From: Pectinophora gossypiella
Taxonomy: Eukaryota > Arthropoda > Insecta > Lepidoptera > Gelechiidae
Assembly (NCBI RefSeq): GCF_024362695.1
Contig: NW_026063257.1
Span: 62,001-126,000, forward strand
Direction of reading: 5' to 3'
Length of the DNA: 64,000 bases
Part shown: positions 21,400 to 30,807 of the stretch, one piece after another
Layout of the letters: each line of letters begins with the position of its first letter
How positions within the stretch are numbered: position 1 is the first letter of the stretch
Position numbers and translations under genes: made by a program
Notes under the pieces: generated by a model
Told to the model about the DNA's origin: nothing
Seen by the model: only the letters and a program-made list of their open reading frames with translations
The model's database searches: none

Positions 21400-21735
21400 A
21401 TGTGCCAAGCTAAACTAGAAAAAGAGGAAGTCTTCCTCACACAAAACGCCGCGGGTTCTAATACTGCGTCGGTGAAACAGCTAAGTGAATATGTGGAGCA
21501 CAACAACCTACTGCTGATGGTCATCGTGATTATATTGGCCATAATTTTTATAGCTGGAGTTACGTATCTCTATAAGATATGTCATACGAGATGGATGCGG
21601 ACTGAGATCAGAAGAGATTTTGAGGCTGGAATAGCAATTTTCCGTAGATCTTTTGGACGAAGTGAGTATGGACGAGAACCAGATCGCGACATGGGCGTTA
21701 GACTAGAACCATCGAGGCCAAAGTGCACCATTTGA
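21400..21735 (+). CDS. Gypsy-B leader ORF: small single-pass membrane protein
   Basis: 111 residues between the LTR/PBS and gag. Residues 1-35 are mildly charged. Residues ~36-59 form a strong hydrophobic segment (LLLMVIVIILAIIFIAGVTY) followed by a basic region with several Arg (RWMRTEIRRDF), fitting a type III or signal-anchor membrane protein. Most gypsy-type elements have no gene here. I do not recognise a homologue. The frame is clean although the adjacent gag is broken, so it may be under selection or simply lucky. It could alternatively be a piece of another gene captured in the leader. Confidence 0.55.
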   Translation: MCQAKLEKEEVFLTQNAAGSNTASVKQLSEYVEHNNLLLMVIVIILAIIFIAGVTYLYKICHTRWMRTEIRRDFEAGIAIFRRSFGRSEYGREPDRDMGVRLEPSRPKCTI

Positions 21736-21929
21736 GATCAAAAAGAAACGACGTATACTGTACTCTACATTTTCTATGATCCACGACGTTAGTGTAACCT
21801 ATTCAAGTGAGTGTTTATGTGATTATTTAGTGAGTCACGTAACGTAAAAATATACAAAAGATGCGTAAGTGACACATATATCTAAAATATAAAAATATAA
21901 TCGTATATAGTTAATAATATTAGTTAGTA

Positions 21930-23112
21930 ATGATAAATTCTCTAGAAAGTATTTTGCAAGAATTAAATAAACTTGACATAAATTTGAAAAAATTGCCATT
22001 AGCAAGACGAACGGTAGAATATTTTCAACGTAAATTAAAAGAAGCTAATACTTTCTATGAGGAATTTAACACCTTAGTAAAAACTGCACATCAAGCAGTA
22101 CATGCAGGAACTTTAAGTGAATCTGATATAGAAACAATCAGAGAGATTAGTAGTAACATAAGAAAAGTGTATTTGTCTATAACAACTTTTTGTTCAGGTT
22201 CGCAAGACAGTAGTGTTATAAAAGAAGGTAGCCAAGAAGATATTGAAAACATCATGGAGAAATTTAGTTTAAAAACGGCTGTTTCTCTGTTGCCCCAATT
22301 GAATGGTGATGAGGAGGTTACGAAGCAGTTGATAGATTCCATTGATTTGTACAGTTCCATGATAGACCAAAAAGAGCATAATCTGTTGATTAATTTTGTT
22401 TTGAAAACGCGCCTTACACAAAGCGCAAAGTTGAGACTATCGCCTGCTTACGTATCCATTGACGCTTTACTTGCAGATATGAGAAATCATTTACTAACAA
22501 AGCACAGCGCTACAAAATGAACTACTACGCGCTACGCAGAGCAGCGCTACGCTCGAGGATTACGGTAAGCTAGTCGAAGATTAGTTTGTAAGATTGACGG
22601 TTTCGCAAGCTGATGGTAATGATAAGGCGTATAAAATCCTAAAGCCCATTAATGAAAAACTCGCCATCAAACGATTCACAGACGGGTTGCGAAATCGCAA
22701 TTTAAGTATTATTTTAGCTGCACGTGATTATTCTTCCCTTAAGGATGTCATCAGAGCAGCAAAGGACGAAGAAATGTCGATGATTCGCCCTGAAACGGAC
22801 GGTAATGTATATTTCAATAGACGTGGAGGTAGGTTTGTCAGGAGAAATAATCAAGGTCAGAGATATAGGGGAAATGGTCAGCAGAACGGAAACCAGAATC
22901 AGACACGTGGTGGCCAGCCGCCTAGAGCGCGAGGCTATGGATACGGCCGCCCTGCACGCGGTTATAATAACTACAGAGGTAGAGGTAATTACAACAACTC
23001 CAACCATGCATATTTTCTTGAGGGAAGCAGTGGTGATAACAGCTTGAACAACCCAGAAAGCGCAGAAGAAACTTCAGACACTGGTAACACTATTAATTTT
23101 TTTCGAGGTTAA
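21930..23112 (+). pseudogene. Gypsy-B gag, frameshifted
   Basis: Frame 21930-22520 holds a helical matrix/capsid-like N-terminus. After a frame change and an in-frame TAG in the region 22510-22590, the capsid C-terminal part continues at 22594-23112 (KRFTDGLRNRNLS) and ends in an Arg/Gly/Asn-rich tail instead of a zinc knuckle. An RGG-like nucleocapsid of this sort is typical of the gypsy/17.6/297 group. It forms the particle core and binds RNA. Gag appears inactivated by the central lesion. Confidence 0.75.
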
Positions 23113-23149
23113 TAGGGTATTTTCTTGTAATTATGATAATTCGATAGAG

Positions 23150-23672
23150 CTCAACATATATGACAAAAAATATGATTGGTTGATTGACACAGGCGCATCT
23201 TTATGTGTTATAAAATATGATATTGTCCAACAGTGGAATCTATATATTCATAGGGAGATAATTAATATCAACGGTTTAGGTGGAAAGTTACAAACGGAAG
23301 GTTTTGTTTATGTTTACATAGACTTTGATATAAATGGCCTATCACTGAGTCATAAGTTCCACGTATTAAAAGGCTTATCATGCGAAAACGCCGGGATTTT
23401 AGGGCAAGATTTCCTTAGGAAATATAACTGTCAAATTAATTATGAGAATAACACGGTCTCTCTGTCTAATTATGAATACAAAATTAATATTCCATTAAAA
23501 TTTGGTCGATTCTGTTTAACTAAATATTTATCGATACCACCTCGATGCGAAAAAATATTTCACATCGATACGAGTGTGAATGAGACATGTGTCGTAGTAC
23601 CAAAAGAGTTGTGCGATGGAGTTTTCTTAGCATGCTCTATAGCAACACCAATAAATAATAAAATTGCTATAC
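23150..23672 (+). pseudogene. Gypsy-B pol, 5' part: aspartic protease and linker
   Basis: Plus-strand frame with the protease active site WLIDTGASLCVI at about 23180-23210 and ILGQDFL downstream, followed by the linker to RT. The frame is open up to 23672, where Gypsy-A starts. It resumes in the same frame after 49274 if one copy of the ATAC duplication is counted once, so this is the left half of a single gene. Confidence 0.8.
23669..23672. repeat. Left target duplication of Gypsy-A (ATAC)
   Basis: ATAC directly precedes the LTR start and the same four bases follow the right LTR at 49271-49274. A 4 bp duplication is usual for Ty3/gypsy integration. Confidence 0.8.
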
Positions 23673-23795
23673 TGTAACAACCCATACATTCCACATCATT
23701 AGTACCACAAGAAATCCACTAGATGTCGCTGTACAAAATTAGAACGCGCAAGCAAAGTTATTTCTCGATTCAATGTCTACCACCGAGTGGTCTGA

Positions 23796-23804
23796 CTTTG
23801 CATT
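23796..23804. repeat. CTTTGCATT target site, left LTR copy 1
   Basis: First of three CTTTGCATT copies in the left LTR (23796-23804, 26159-26167, 27677-27685). They bound LINE L1 and LINE L2 and behave as shared target-site duplications. Confidence 0.85.
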
Positions 23805-24091
23805 ACTCCTTTTTGGATTGCTTCGTCCACTCGTAGTGTTCGGGAGCCAAAAGTTTCGTCGCCTACCTACACACTGCCGCCGCTGGCGAAATAGAAGCAG
23901 AGGGGGGTATTTTTATTAAAGTACCCTCCAAGATTCCGCGGTTCCAATCGGCACCACCGTTGTCGCACCTACCACCCCCGGCCTCCCACCAGCGGGTCTC
24001 ACCGGGGAGGGTGTGATAACGTGTGCTCTGCCAGGCGGACCGCCAGGCTCCGCACAGGTGAACAAGCCACATCGCGTCCATACCAAACGGG

Positions 24092-25726
24092 GTGAGCAGG
24101 GCAGGAATGGCTCCTCCAACCGCCGCCGGAGTGACGAAGCGCAGGGCGCGTACCTTCTTGCGCACGCGCGTCGTCACGACACCAGCAGCCGCCAACCTAC
24201 CGCCGCCTCCGCCGCGCCTCACCGGCCTAAGCACGAAAATGTCCCCCTTCCCGCTGCTTCCGGGAGCAGGAGCTGCCGCAAGGAGGACCTCAACGCCACC
24301 CGACCACCAGCGACACCCACCACAGCCTGTGGTGAGGATCACGCCGCCCGTCGCACTCTCCATGCCCTCATTGGACATGGAGACTACACCGCCGCGCTCG
24401 TACTCGGCCATTCTGAGTACGAACCCATTCTCGCCTCTTTCCACGCCACCGCCGGACACGAAGACGACACCGCCGCGCTCATACGCGGCGGTACTGAACA
24501 CGAATCCGGACTCGCCGCCGCACGCGCCTCCGCGTCCGTCCCTCCGGACGACGCCCACACCGTCGCCGAAGCCCGTCCGCCTTCAGCCGCCGCTCGCCCC
24601 AGCGAGCAAGAAGATACCACCCATCGTGGTGGACCAGCTGCCCGACTGGCCGCACCACTTCCGCAAGCTGCGGGAGGTGCTCGGCCACGTTCCGAACGCG
24701 CGCCCATACGGGAAGGGCGTCCGTTTTATGGCGAAGACCCACGAAGAGTTCCGGCTTTACCAGCGCTACCTTGCCGGCCTGGAGAAAGCGACGGGACTCT
24801 CGTGGTTCGCCTACGCCCCCCCGGCGGAGCGCGCCTTGAAGCTGGCCATCAAGGGCCTGCCAGCTGACACCAACGTCGCCGAACTGGAGGAGGAGCTGCG
24901 TAACCGCGGCTTCGACCCCCAGTACATCCGCCTCATCCAGGGCAGGGTGGGCGGTATCTTCTTTGCGGAGATCAGGCGGACACTCGGCTTCCAAGCCATA
25001 TATGACACCACCGAGCTTCTCTGTATGCCCGGAGTAAGGATTGAAGCGTGGAGGGGACGTAAAGGAGCTCCTCAATGTCATCGCTGCCAGCAGTTTCGGC
25101 ACAGTAGCCACAACTGCCACCGCCCGGCGGCCTGCGTTCGCTGTGGCGAAAGCCACGCAGCGAAGGACTGCCAGCGACCCCGGGAGGTACCGGCCACGTG
25201 CTGCAACTGCGGAGGTGCACACCCAGCCAACAGCCCTTCTTGCCCTGTGAAGTCGCGCGAGTTGCGCAACACAAGGGCAGGCACCGCGCCCTTGACCAGT
25301 GCAAGAAGAGCTGCACCTGCGACCTCCATCGTGGACCCGAGCAGCGAACCGACAGCAAGGAGCTCGCTCATGGCCGCGGCGAACGGCCCGAACGGGCCCA
25401 AACCGCAAAGGCAGAGGCGCGCCCGCAAAAGGGCACCCCCTGCCCCCACTGCCACCACCACCGCCGAGCCCATCGTCGTGGAACCCGTCCCGCCGCAGCC
25501 CTCGACATCAGAGACAGCAGCCGCCGCCCCTCCCAAGGGGAAGAAGGCGAGGCCCCGAGCGGAGGCACCCGCAGATCCCGCCAAAGAGGAGAAGTTGGAA
25601 GTGTTGGAGCAGTCTATCCAGCTGCTCCACGACATCCTGGCGGCCATCCGCACAAGGACTGACCCAGTGCCCATCATCGTGGGAGGCCTAGCATCCCTGC
25701 TGGGCCAACTCACCGGTGGGCACTGA
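24092..25726 (+). CDS. LINE L1 ORF1: Jockey-type zinc-knuckle nucleic-acid-binding protein
   Basis: 544 residues, uninterrupted. Residues 1-170 are Pro/Thr-rich with a repeated TTPPRSY motif. Residues ~185-320 contain the conserved Jockey ORF1 region (PPIVVDQLPDW, GVRF, LKLAIKGLP, then MPGVRIEAWRG). From ~329 come three CCHC-type knuckles (CHRCQQFRHSSHNC, CVRCGESHAAKDC, CCNCGGAHPANSPSC). A basic linker and a C-terminal helix follow (EKLEVLEQSIQLLHDIL). It should coat LINE RNA. Its retention in an element without RT suggests ORF1 helps the RNA be mobilised by a full-length relative. The start is the first Met of the frame. Confidence 0.85.
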   Translation: MSRAGMAPPTAAGVTKRRARTFLRTRVVTTPAAANLPPPPPRLTGLSTKMSPFPLLPGAGAAARRTSTPPDHQRHPPQPVVRITPPVALSMPSLDMETTPPRSYSAILSTNPFSPLSTPPPDTKTTPPRSYAAVLNTNPDSPPHAPPRPSLRTTPTPSPKPVRLQPPLAPASKKIPPIVVDQLPDWPHHFRKLREVLGHVPNARPYGKGVRFMAKTHEEFRLYQRYLAGLEKATGLSWFAYAPPAERALKLAIKGLPADTNVAELEEELRNRGFDPQYIRLIQGRVGGIFFAEIRRTLGFQAIYDTTELLCMPGVRIEAWRGRKGAPQCHRCQQFRHSSHNCHRPAACVRCGESHAAKDCQRPREVPATCCNCGGAHPANSPSCPVKSRELRNTRAGTAPLTSARRAAPATSIVDPSSEPTARSSLMAAANGPNGPKPQRQRRARKRAPPAPTATTTAEPIVVEPVPPQPSTSETAAAAPPKGKKARPRAEAPADPAKEEKLEVLEQSIQLLHDILAAIRTRTDPVPIIVGGLASLLGQLTGGH

Positions 25727-26158
25727 CTACCAACACCGGACTGGACCGGGGCTGCCCACATCCACTACTCCCCGCCGAGTAGTTAGGATCGTGGCCACCC
25801 CCCGGGGGATGAGTTGACGCTTCCAGTGGCAGTGGAAGCAGTCCTCTCCCCCCCTCCAGCCGACTCGACACCAGCTGCCCCGGCGACGGAGCAGCTCACC
25901 GGACTTGACACCACCGCCAGCTGACGGGCGCTCACTGGGCCTCCCCCAATGGGGAATCACCCGGTGGGCTCGACCTCGCTGGCGGCTCCACGGAAGGACA
26001 ACGTCGTGGCTCACGGATGGGCGTTATCGCCCGCCGTGTCCCAAACCCCGTGGCACGCCCGTTTTTGCGGGCGGCGAGCGCAGCCACATCAAGGGGGCTC
26101 AGCCCCGAGGATGTCTCCCCGCCGCGGGCTTCGCCCGCGACGAGAAGAAACCCGACAC
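25727..26158 (+). promoter_or_regulatory. LINE L1 3' UTR with stem-loops
   Basis: It contains CCCACTGAGC-type blocks conserved with copies A and B (CACTGGGCCTCCC, TCACCCGGTGGG) and compact hairpins near the end: GGGGCTCAGCCCC (26095-26107) and GCGGGCTTCGCCCGC (26124-26138). The RT of non-LTR elements recognises such 3' RNA structure. Poly-A is absent. Confidence 0.55.
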
Positions 26159-26167
26159 CTTTGCATT

Positions 26168-27308
26168 AATCCAGCCGCCGCTCGCACCCGCGAGCAAAAA
26201 ACTCCCGCCCATCGTGGTCGACCAGCTGCCTGACTGGCCCCACCACTTCCGCATGCTGCGGGAGTTGCTGGGCCACATCCCCAACGCGCGCCCGTACGGG
26301 AAGGGCGTCCGCTTCCTGGCGAGGACCGAGGAAGAGTTCCGGCTCTACCAGCGGTACCTCACCACCCTGGAGAGAGCCACGGGACTCTCCTGGTTTGCGT
26401 ACGCCCCCCCGGCGGAGCGCTCCCTGAAACTGGCCATACGTGGCCTACCAATGGACACCAACATCACGGAGCTGGAGGAGGAGCTGCGCTCGCGCGGCTT
26501 CGACCCGCAGTTCATCCGCCCCATTCAGGCTCGCGAGGGAAGGACAGGCTGTCTCTTCTTCGCGGAGATCCGCAGGACGCTGGGATACCAGCGTGTCTAC
26601 GAGATCTCCGAGCTCCTCTGCATGCCCGGCGTCAAGGTCGAGGCGTGGAGGGGACGAAGAGGAGCAGCGCAGTGCCACCGCTGCCAGCAGTTCCGGCATA
26701 GCAGCCATAACTGCCACCGCCCTGCCGCCTGTGTCCGTTGTGGTGAAAACCATACGGCCAAGGAGTGCCTGCGCCCCCGGGAAGTTCCGGCAACCTGCGC
26801 AAACTGCGGGGGAACACACCCGGCGAACAGCTCTTCCTGCCCGGTCAAGTTACGCGAGCTGCGTAACACCAAGGCGGGTGCGGCGCCCATGACCGGCGCA
26901 AGAAGAGCCGCTCCACCAGCAGCCTCCATTGTGGACCCCAACATCGAGCCGACCGCGCGGAGCTCGCTTATGGCCGCGGCGAACGGCCCAGCCGGGCCCA
27001 AGCCGCAGAGACCTAAGCGCATCCGCAAGAGGGCAAAACCGGCCCCCACTGCCACCACCATCGTCGAGCAGCAGCCAGCGCCAACTCCGACGCCGAACCA
27101 AGCGGTCGCCGCCCCTACCAAGGGGAAGAAGGCGAAGCCCCGCGCGGAGATACCACCGGCCCCCTCCAGCGAGAAGCTTGAAGTACTGGAGCAGACTATT
27201 CAGCTGCTCCACAACGTACTGGCCGCCATACGTTCCCGGACTGACCCTGTGCCCATCATCGTGGGAGGCCTGGCGTCACTGCTGGGCCAACTCACCGGTG
27301 GGCACTGA
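26168..27308 (+). pseudogene. LINE L2 ORF1 fragment
   Basis: This is the C-terminal two-thirds of ORF1 with the conserved core, three knuckles (CHRCQQFRHSSHNC, CVRCGENHTAKEC, CANCGGTHPANSSSC) and C-terminal helix. The frame stays open back to 25905 only because it runs through the L1 3' UTR and the target site, so the upstream 88 codons are not part of the gene. No own start remains. Confidence 0.75.
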
Positions 27309-27676
27309 CCATCTCCATCGGACTGGACCGGGGCTGCCCACATCCACTACTCCCCGTCGAGTAGTTAGGATCGTGCCCCCCCCCCCCCCCCCCCCCCCGG
27401 GGATGAGTTGACGCTTCCAGTGGCAGTGGAAGAAATCCTCTCCCCCCCTCCAGCCGACTCGACACCAGCTGCCCCCCCAACGGGGAACCACCCGGTGGGC
27501 TCGACCTCGCTGGCGGCACCACGGACGTTTCAACATCGGGCTCACGGAGGGGCGTTATCGCCCGCCGTGTCCCAACCCCGCGCCACGCCCGTCTTTGCGG
27601 ACGGCGACTGCAGCCACATTAGAGGGGCCACGCCCCGTGAATGTCTCCCCGACGAGAAGAAACCTGACGCGTGACG
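26168..27676 (+). mobile_element. Jockey-like LINE copy L2, 5'-truncated and ORF1-only
   Basis: It starts immediately after the second CTTTGCATT inside ORF1 (ALIQPPLAPASKK) and ends before the third CTTTGCATT at 27677. It has the same ORF1-to-3'-UTR deletion as L1, but many substitutions distinguish it, so it is an independent copy. A homopolymer run of about 22 C lies at 27377-27398. Confidence 0.8.
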
Positions 27677-27685
27677 CTTTGCATT
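27677..27685. repeat. CTTTGCATT target site, left LTR copy 3
   Basis: It closes LINE L2. The Gypsy-A LTR resumes at 27686 with CTAGCTACCTAGG. Confidence 0.85.
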
Positions 27686-27932
27686 CTAGCTACCTAGGCG
27701 TATTAGGGTGCTTCCACTTTGTGGGACATTCTCGTACGTACTAACGGTTTAGGATTTCCTCAGCAGGTTGCTCCCACTTTGTGAGACGTCCTGTTGCTGG
27801 CGCCCTCTAGCGACTGAGTTACCGTGTTACATATTTCCGCAGTCTGTTACTCTGGAATAAACGCATTTACGTGGACCCCCTTGGATTTTGTTCTCCGTGA
27901 GCTCCCCACTACCACCTCCAAACCCTTTTACA

Positions 27933-27953
27933 TTGGCGCTCCAACTCGTGGCC
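27933..27953 (+). promoter_or_regulatory. Gypsy-A primer-binding site
   Basis: TTGGCGCTCCAACTCG directly follows the LTR end (CA at 27931-27932). TGGCGC-initial sequences are typical tRNA 3'-end complements in Ty3/gypsy elements. The tRNA is not assigned. Confidence 0.65.
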
Positions 27954-28080
27954 TTAAGGGGAAGACCTTAGGCAAGAATCCACTCTGGCGAGCAAACGAA
28001 GATCGACATCCCCAAAGTTCTACGTCACGCGTTCCGGACGGACTACAGCACTCCGCGGGAAGACCAAGAAGGCACCGAAC

Positions 28081-30321
28081 ATGGCGTTGTCACCCGAACA
28101 GTTCGAAGTTCTGTTGAATGATCAGCGACGTCATCAGTCCGAACTCATCGCTACCCTGGCTGGCGCGAACAAGAAGACCCTCGTTGATTGTACGGCTCGT
28201 TTTGACGGCAACAAATTCTCACTGGAACCCTTCTTATCAGCTCTTCAACTCTTCAGAGAACTTGAACGTGTGTCCGATAATGACGTCATTAAGGGACTGC
28301 CTCTACTTCTCATTGATGACGCGAGCGATTGGTGGGATGGAATCAAGAACACGGTAAAAACCTACGCTGCGTTCAAGGAGAAGATTCGACAGAAGTATGC
28401 ACCAAAGCAACCTGCTTACCTGTTGTATAATGACATAAACACCACAAAACAGGAGGCAGATGAAACCACAGAAACCTTCGTGGCCCGAAAGCGGCTACTC
28501 TTTTCAAAGGTGCCAGCATGGGAGCATCCAGAAGCGCAACAAATCGACTTAATCTACATGCTGCTCCGACTGGAAATAAGAGATAAAATTCCCCGGAACA
28601 GCATCAACACTTTTGACGACCTAATTGAGGCTGCCCGAGATGTGGAGAAGGTACTGGAAGAACGTCAAGGAGCCGAAGTGCCTTTATCAAAGCCAGCATT
28701 AATCGAAACGGCTGCAGCGCGTCGCCCCTCGAAAGTCAAGTGCGGTTTCTGCAAGAACATGGGGCATACGTCGGAAGTATGCCGTAAAAGGATAAAAGCG
28801 GAGAAGTCGGCCAACTTTAATAAGAAAGTTAACACAGTAGACCTGCCTACGACATCCACCCCAAAGGTGTCATGCTACGGCTGCGGTGCGCCTGGAGTCG
28901 TCCGTACCAACTGCTCTATCTGCGCGGGGAAGACTGCGCAAAACATAAAAGCCGAAAATATCAGTTTCTGCGCGTTGAATGTTAAGGCGTGCATAAAGAC
29001 CCGTCCCATATTGTTTCTTGAAATTGGTGGCGTCTACGGCTACGCATACGTGGACACAGGGGCCAAAGCGAACATAGCCTCTTATTCACTGTACCAAAAG
29101 CTGATTGAAAAGGGCTATACCTTCAAGAGGGAGCAGGTGAATCTTAGCCTTGCTGATGGGGTCAACAAAGTGCAGACAGTACTGGTGGTGCAAGTCACGG
29201 TGAAGTTGACCGACCGCTTCATTCCGACCACTTTCCTGGTTCTACCGGAAGCCAGAAACAATAAAACACTCCTGGGCATCGGTCTTCTACAGGCGGCCGA
29301 GGTGATCCTGGACTTGGCCCAATTCACTTGGAAATTCTCCAACCACCCTACCGTGTACGAACTCTTCACAGAAGATTTTGCAAGGTTCGAGGAAAAGGTA
29401 CCCCGGAGGGAACTCAACGCCATCAATTCAGAAAATGCGGTGACTCCAATCTCCATTGTCTCCATGGGGAGAAGTATCCCAGACGAGGCACCGATTATTG
29501 AGTCTGCAGCCAGTTGTCCTAAAATACGGCGACTGAATCAGGGTGTTCACAAACCTCCCACCATTACCACCGTTTTTGACGGGTATTCACCTGGGCTGGA
29601 CTATATGTACAGGGATGCAGAGATGGCTTTCGAACAGCAGGAAGAGGATCTGTCTCCACGCTCTCGCCTATTATTCCCAGATACCCGCTACCGTGACATC
29701 GACATCAATGCTTTCGATATCTCTTTGACGACAAATGATACTCTCAACGCCAGTCAACAGGTTCAACTCGAGTCATTGCTGAAGAAACACGAGCAGGTGT
29801 TCATCGATAACGGAGAACCAGCTAAGGACGTCGAGCATGGCATTGACACTGGTACCAAGGGTCCCATCGCTGTCCCACATTACCGCTTATCACCGGCTCG
29901 TAGAGAAATCTAGGAGAAAGAGATACAGAAGATGTTACAAGCAAACGTCATCGAAGCCCGTCCAACTCCATGGGCGGCACCCGCTTTCCTTGTTCCTAAA
30001 CGCGATGGACAGATTAGAGTCTGCGTTGACTACCGGCAATTGAATGCCATCACCACTCCTGATACATATCCCATACCGAGGATAGACGATTTATTGCATG
30101 AAGCTAAACCTACGCCTTATATGTCGAGTCTAGATCTGAAGGCAGGCTATTGGCAAATACGCGTCAGTGAGCAGGACAAATCCAAGACTGGCTTCATCAC
30201 TCCATTCGGCATCTATGTCTTCAATCGGATGCCATTCGGATTACGAAATGCACCTGCAACGTTCCAACGCATGATAGATAGGCTCCGCGTAAGCTTGGAT
30301 GACATCAAACTACTGGCCTAT
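28081..30321 (+). pseudogene. Gypsy-A gag-pol, 5' part (gag, protease, RT fingers)
   Basis: One frame holds capsid (FDGNKFSLEPFLSALQLF), a CCHC knuckle (CGFCKNMGHTSEVC), a second unusual Cys cluster (CYGCGAPG), a protease with VDTGA at about 29050, and RT blocks (FLVPKRDGQIRVCVDYRQLN, SSLDLKAGYWQI, FGLRNAPATFQ). A TAG at 29911-29913 interrupts this frame between protease and RT; the same frame continues beyond it. The BEL/Pao element enters at 30322, after the Tyr codon of the catalytic YLDD. Gag and pol being in one frame is normal for several insect gypsy lineages, so the TAG is most likely a mutation. Confidence 0.85.
30317..30321. repeat. Left target duplication of the BEL/Pao element (CCTAT)
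   Basis: CCTAT at 30317-30321 recurs at 38944-38948 on the other side of the element. Five bases is usual for BEL/Pao integration. Confidence 0.88.
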
Positions 30322-30596
30322 TGTTAACGCCGGTACGTTAACGTTAAGCTAAGCTAATAGAAGTTTAGTATAGAGCTAAGGGGTAGCTAGCTAAGGGGTG
30401 GTGACTCCGAAGAGAGCTAAATAAAACCGAACCCGTCGAGTGCTGATCGTACACTGATTTATTGTTTCCACCAATTGAACCCACTGCAACGTATAACGTA
30501 TGACAAAGTGCACGCTATGCTAAATTAAATTAAGTACAATGAATTCTAATTTGTAAAGTAATAAAAAATATGAATGTGCGTGCGTTAGCTCGTACA
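30322..30596 (-). repeat. BEL/Pao 3' LTR
   Basis: 275 bp, TGTTAACG...CGTACA on the plus strand, apparently identical to 38669-38943. The sense strand contains AATAAA near its middle (complement of 30459-30465), a likely polyadenylation signal. Confidence 0.92.
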
Positions 30597-30807
30597 TCTT
30601 GCCAACCAAAAAAGGAGAAGAACAGCTTAATAAGTACAATAATTAAATCAGATTAAGAATAACAATGAATTAACAAACTAATTTAAGAAACAGTTACTTA
30701 TTGGGAAACAATATTTGCTAGCTAGTAAGTAAATGCTTATAGAAATAATATCTTAAGTAAATTCAGTCTATAAAATTAATATGTAACGTAAGAGTCCGCG
30801 TCGTGAG
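30597..30807 (-). other. BEL/Pao 3' untranslated region
   Basis: About 210 bases between the end of the pol-env frame and the 3' LTR. It is AT-rich. A clear polypurine tract is not seen on the sense strand next to the LTR, which is unusual; the purine run AAAAAAGGAGAAGAA is on the opposite strand. Confidence 0.5.

Larger units (their letters stand above)
23805..26158 (+). mobile_element. Jockey-like LINE copy L1, ORF1-only
   Basis: It lies between CTTTGCATT copies at 23796 and 26159. It has a 5' leader (23805-24091), an open ORF1 (24092-25726) and a 3' untranslated region ending in hairpin-forming sequence. There is no endonuclease or RT. After the ORF1 stop comes a short segment resembling a piece of the RT region of copy B (CGCTTCCAGTGGCAGTGGAAG, compare ~47771-47793), then the 3' UTR. 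Copy L2 has the same deletion structure, so this is a non-autonomous lineage rather than a single broken copy. The 3' UTR is related to that of copies A and B. Confidence 0.8.
23673..27932 (+). repeat. Gypsy-A left LTR, interrupted by LINE copies L1 and L2
   Basis: LTR pieces are 23673-23804 (132 bp) and 27686-27932 (247 bp, including GGAATAAACG at 27852). Between them lie two tandem LINE copies, each followed by another CTTTGCATT. The LTR flanks read continuously across the site when compared with the right LTR (41248-49270). Confidence 0.88.

Noticed and set aside
23863..24558. Long GC-rich minus-strand frames around 23.8-25.7 kb and 41.8-48.3 kb
   Set aside because: They are shadows of GC-rich LINE ORF1/ORF2 and have no recognisable domains; the plus-strand frames carry zinc knuckles and RT motifs.
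25905..27308. 467-codon ORF as a complete second ORF1
   Set aside because: The first 88 codons are L1 3' UTR plus the CTTTGCATT site; real ORF1 homology begins at 26168, so it is a truncated copy.
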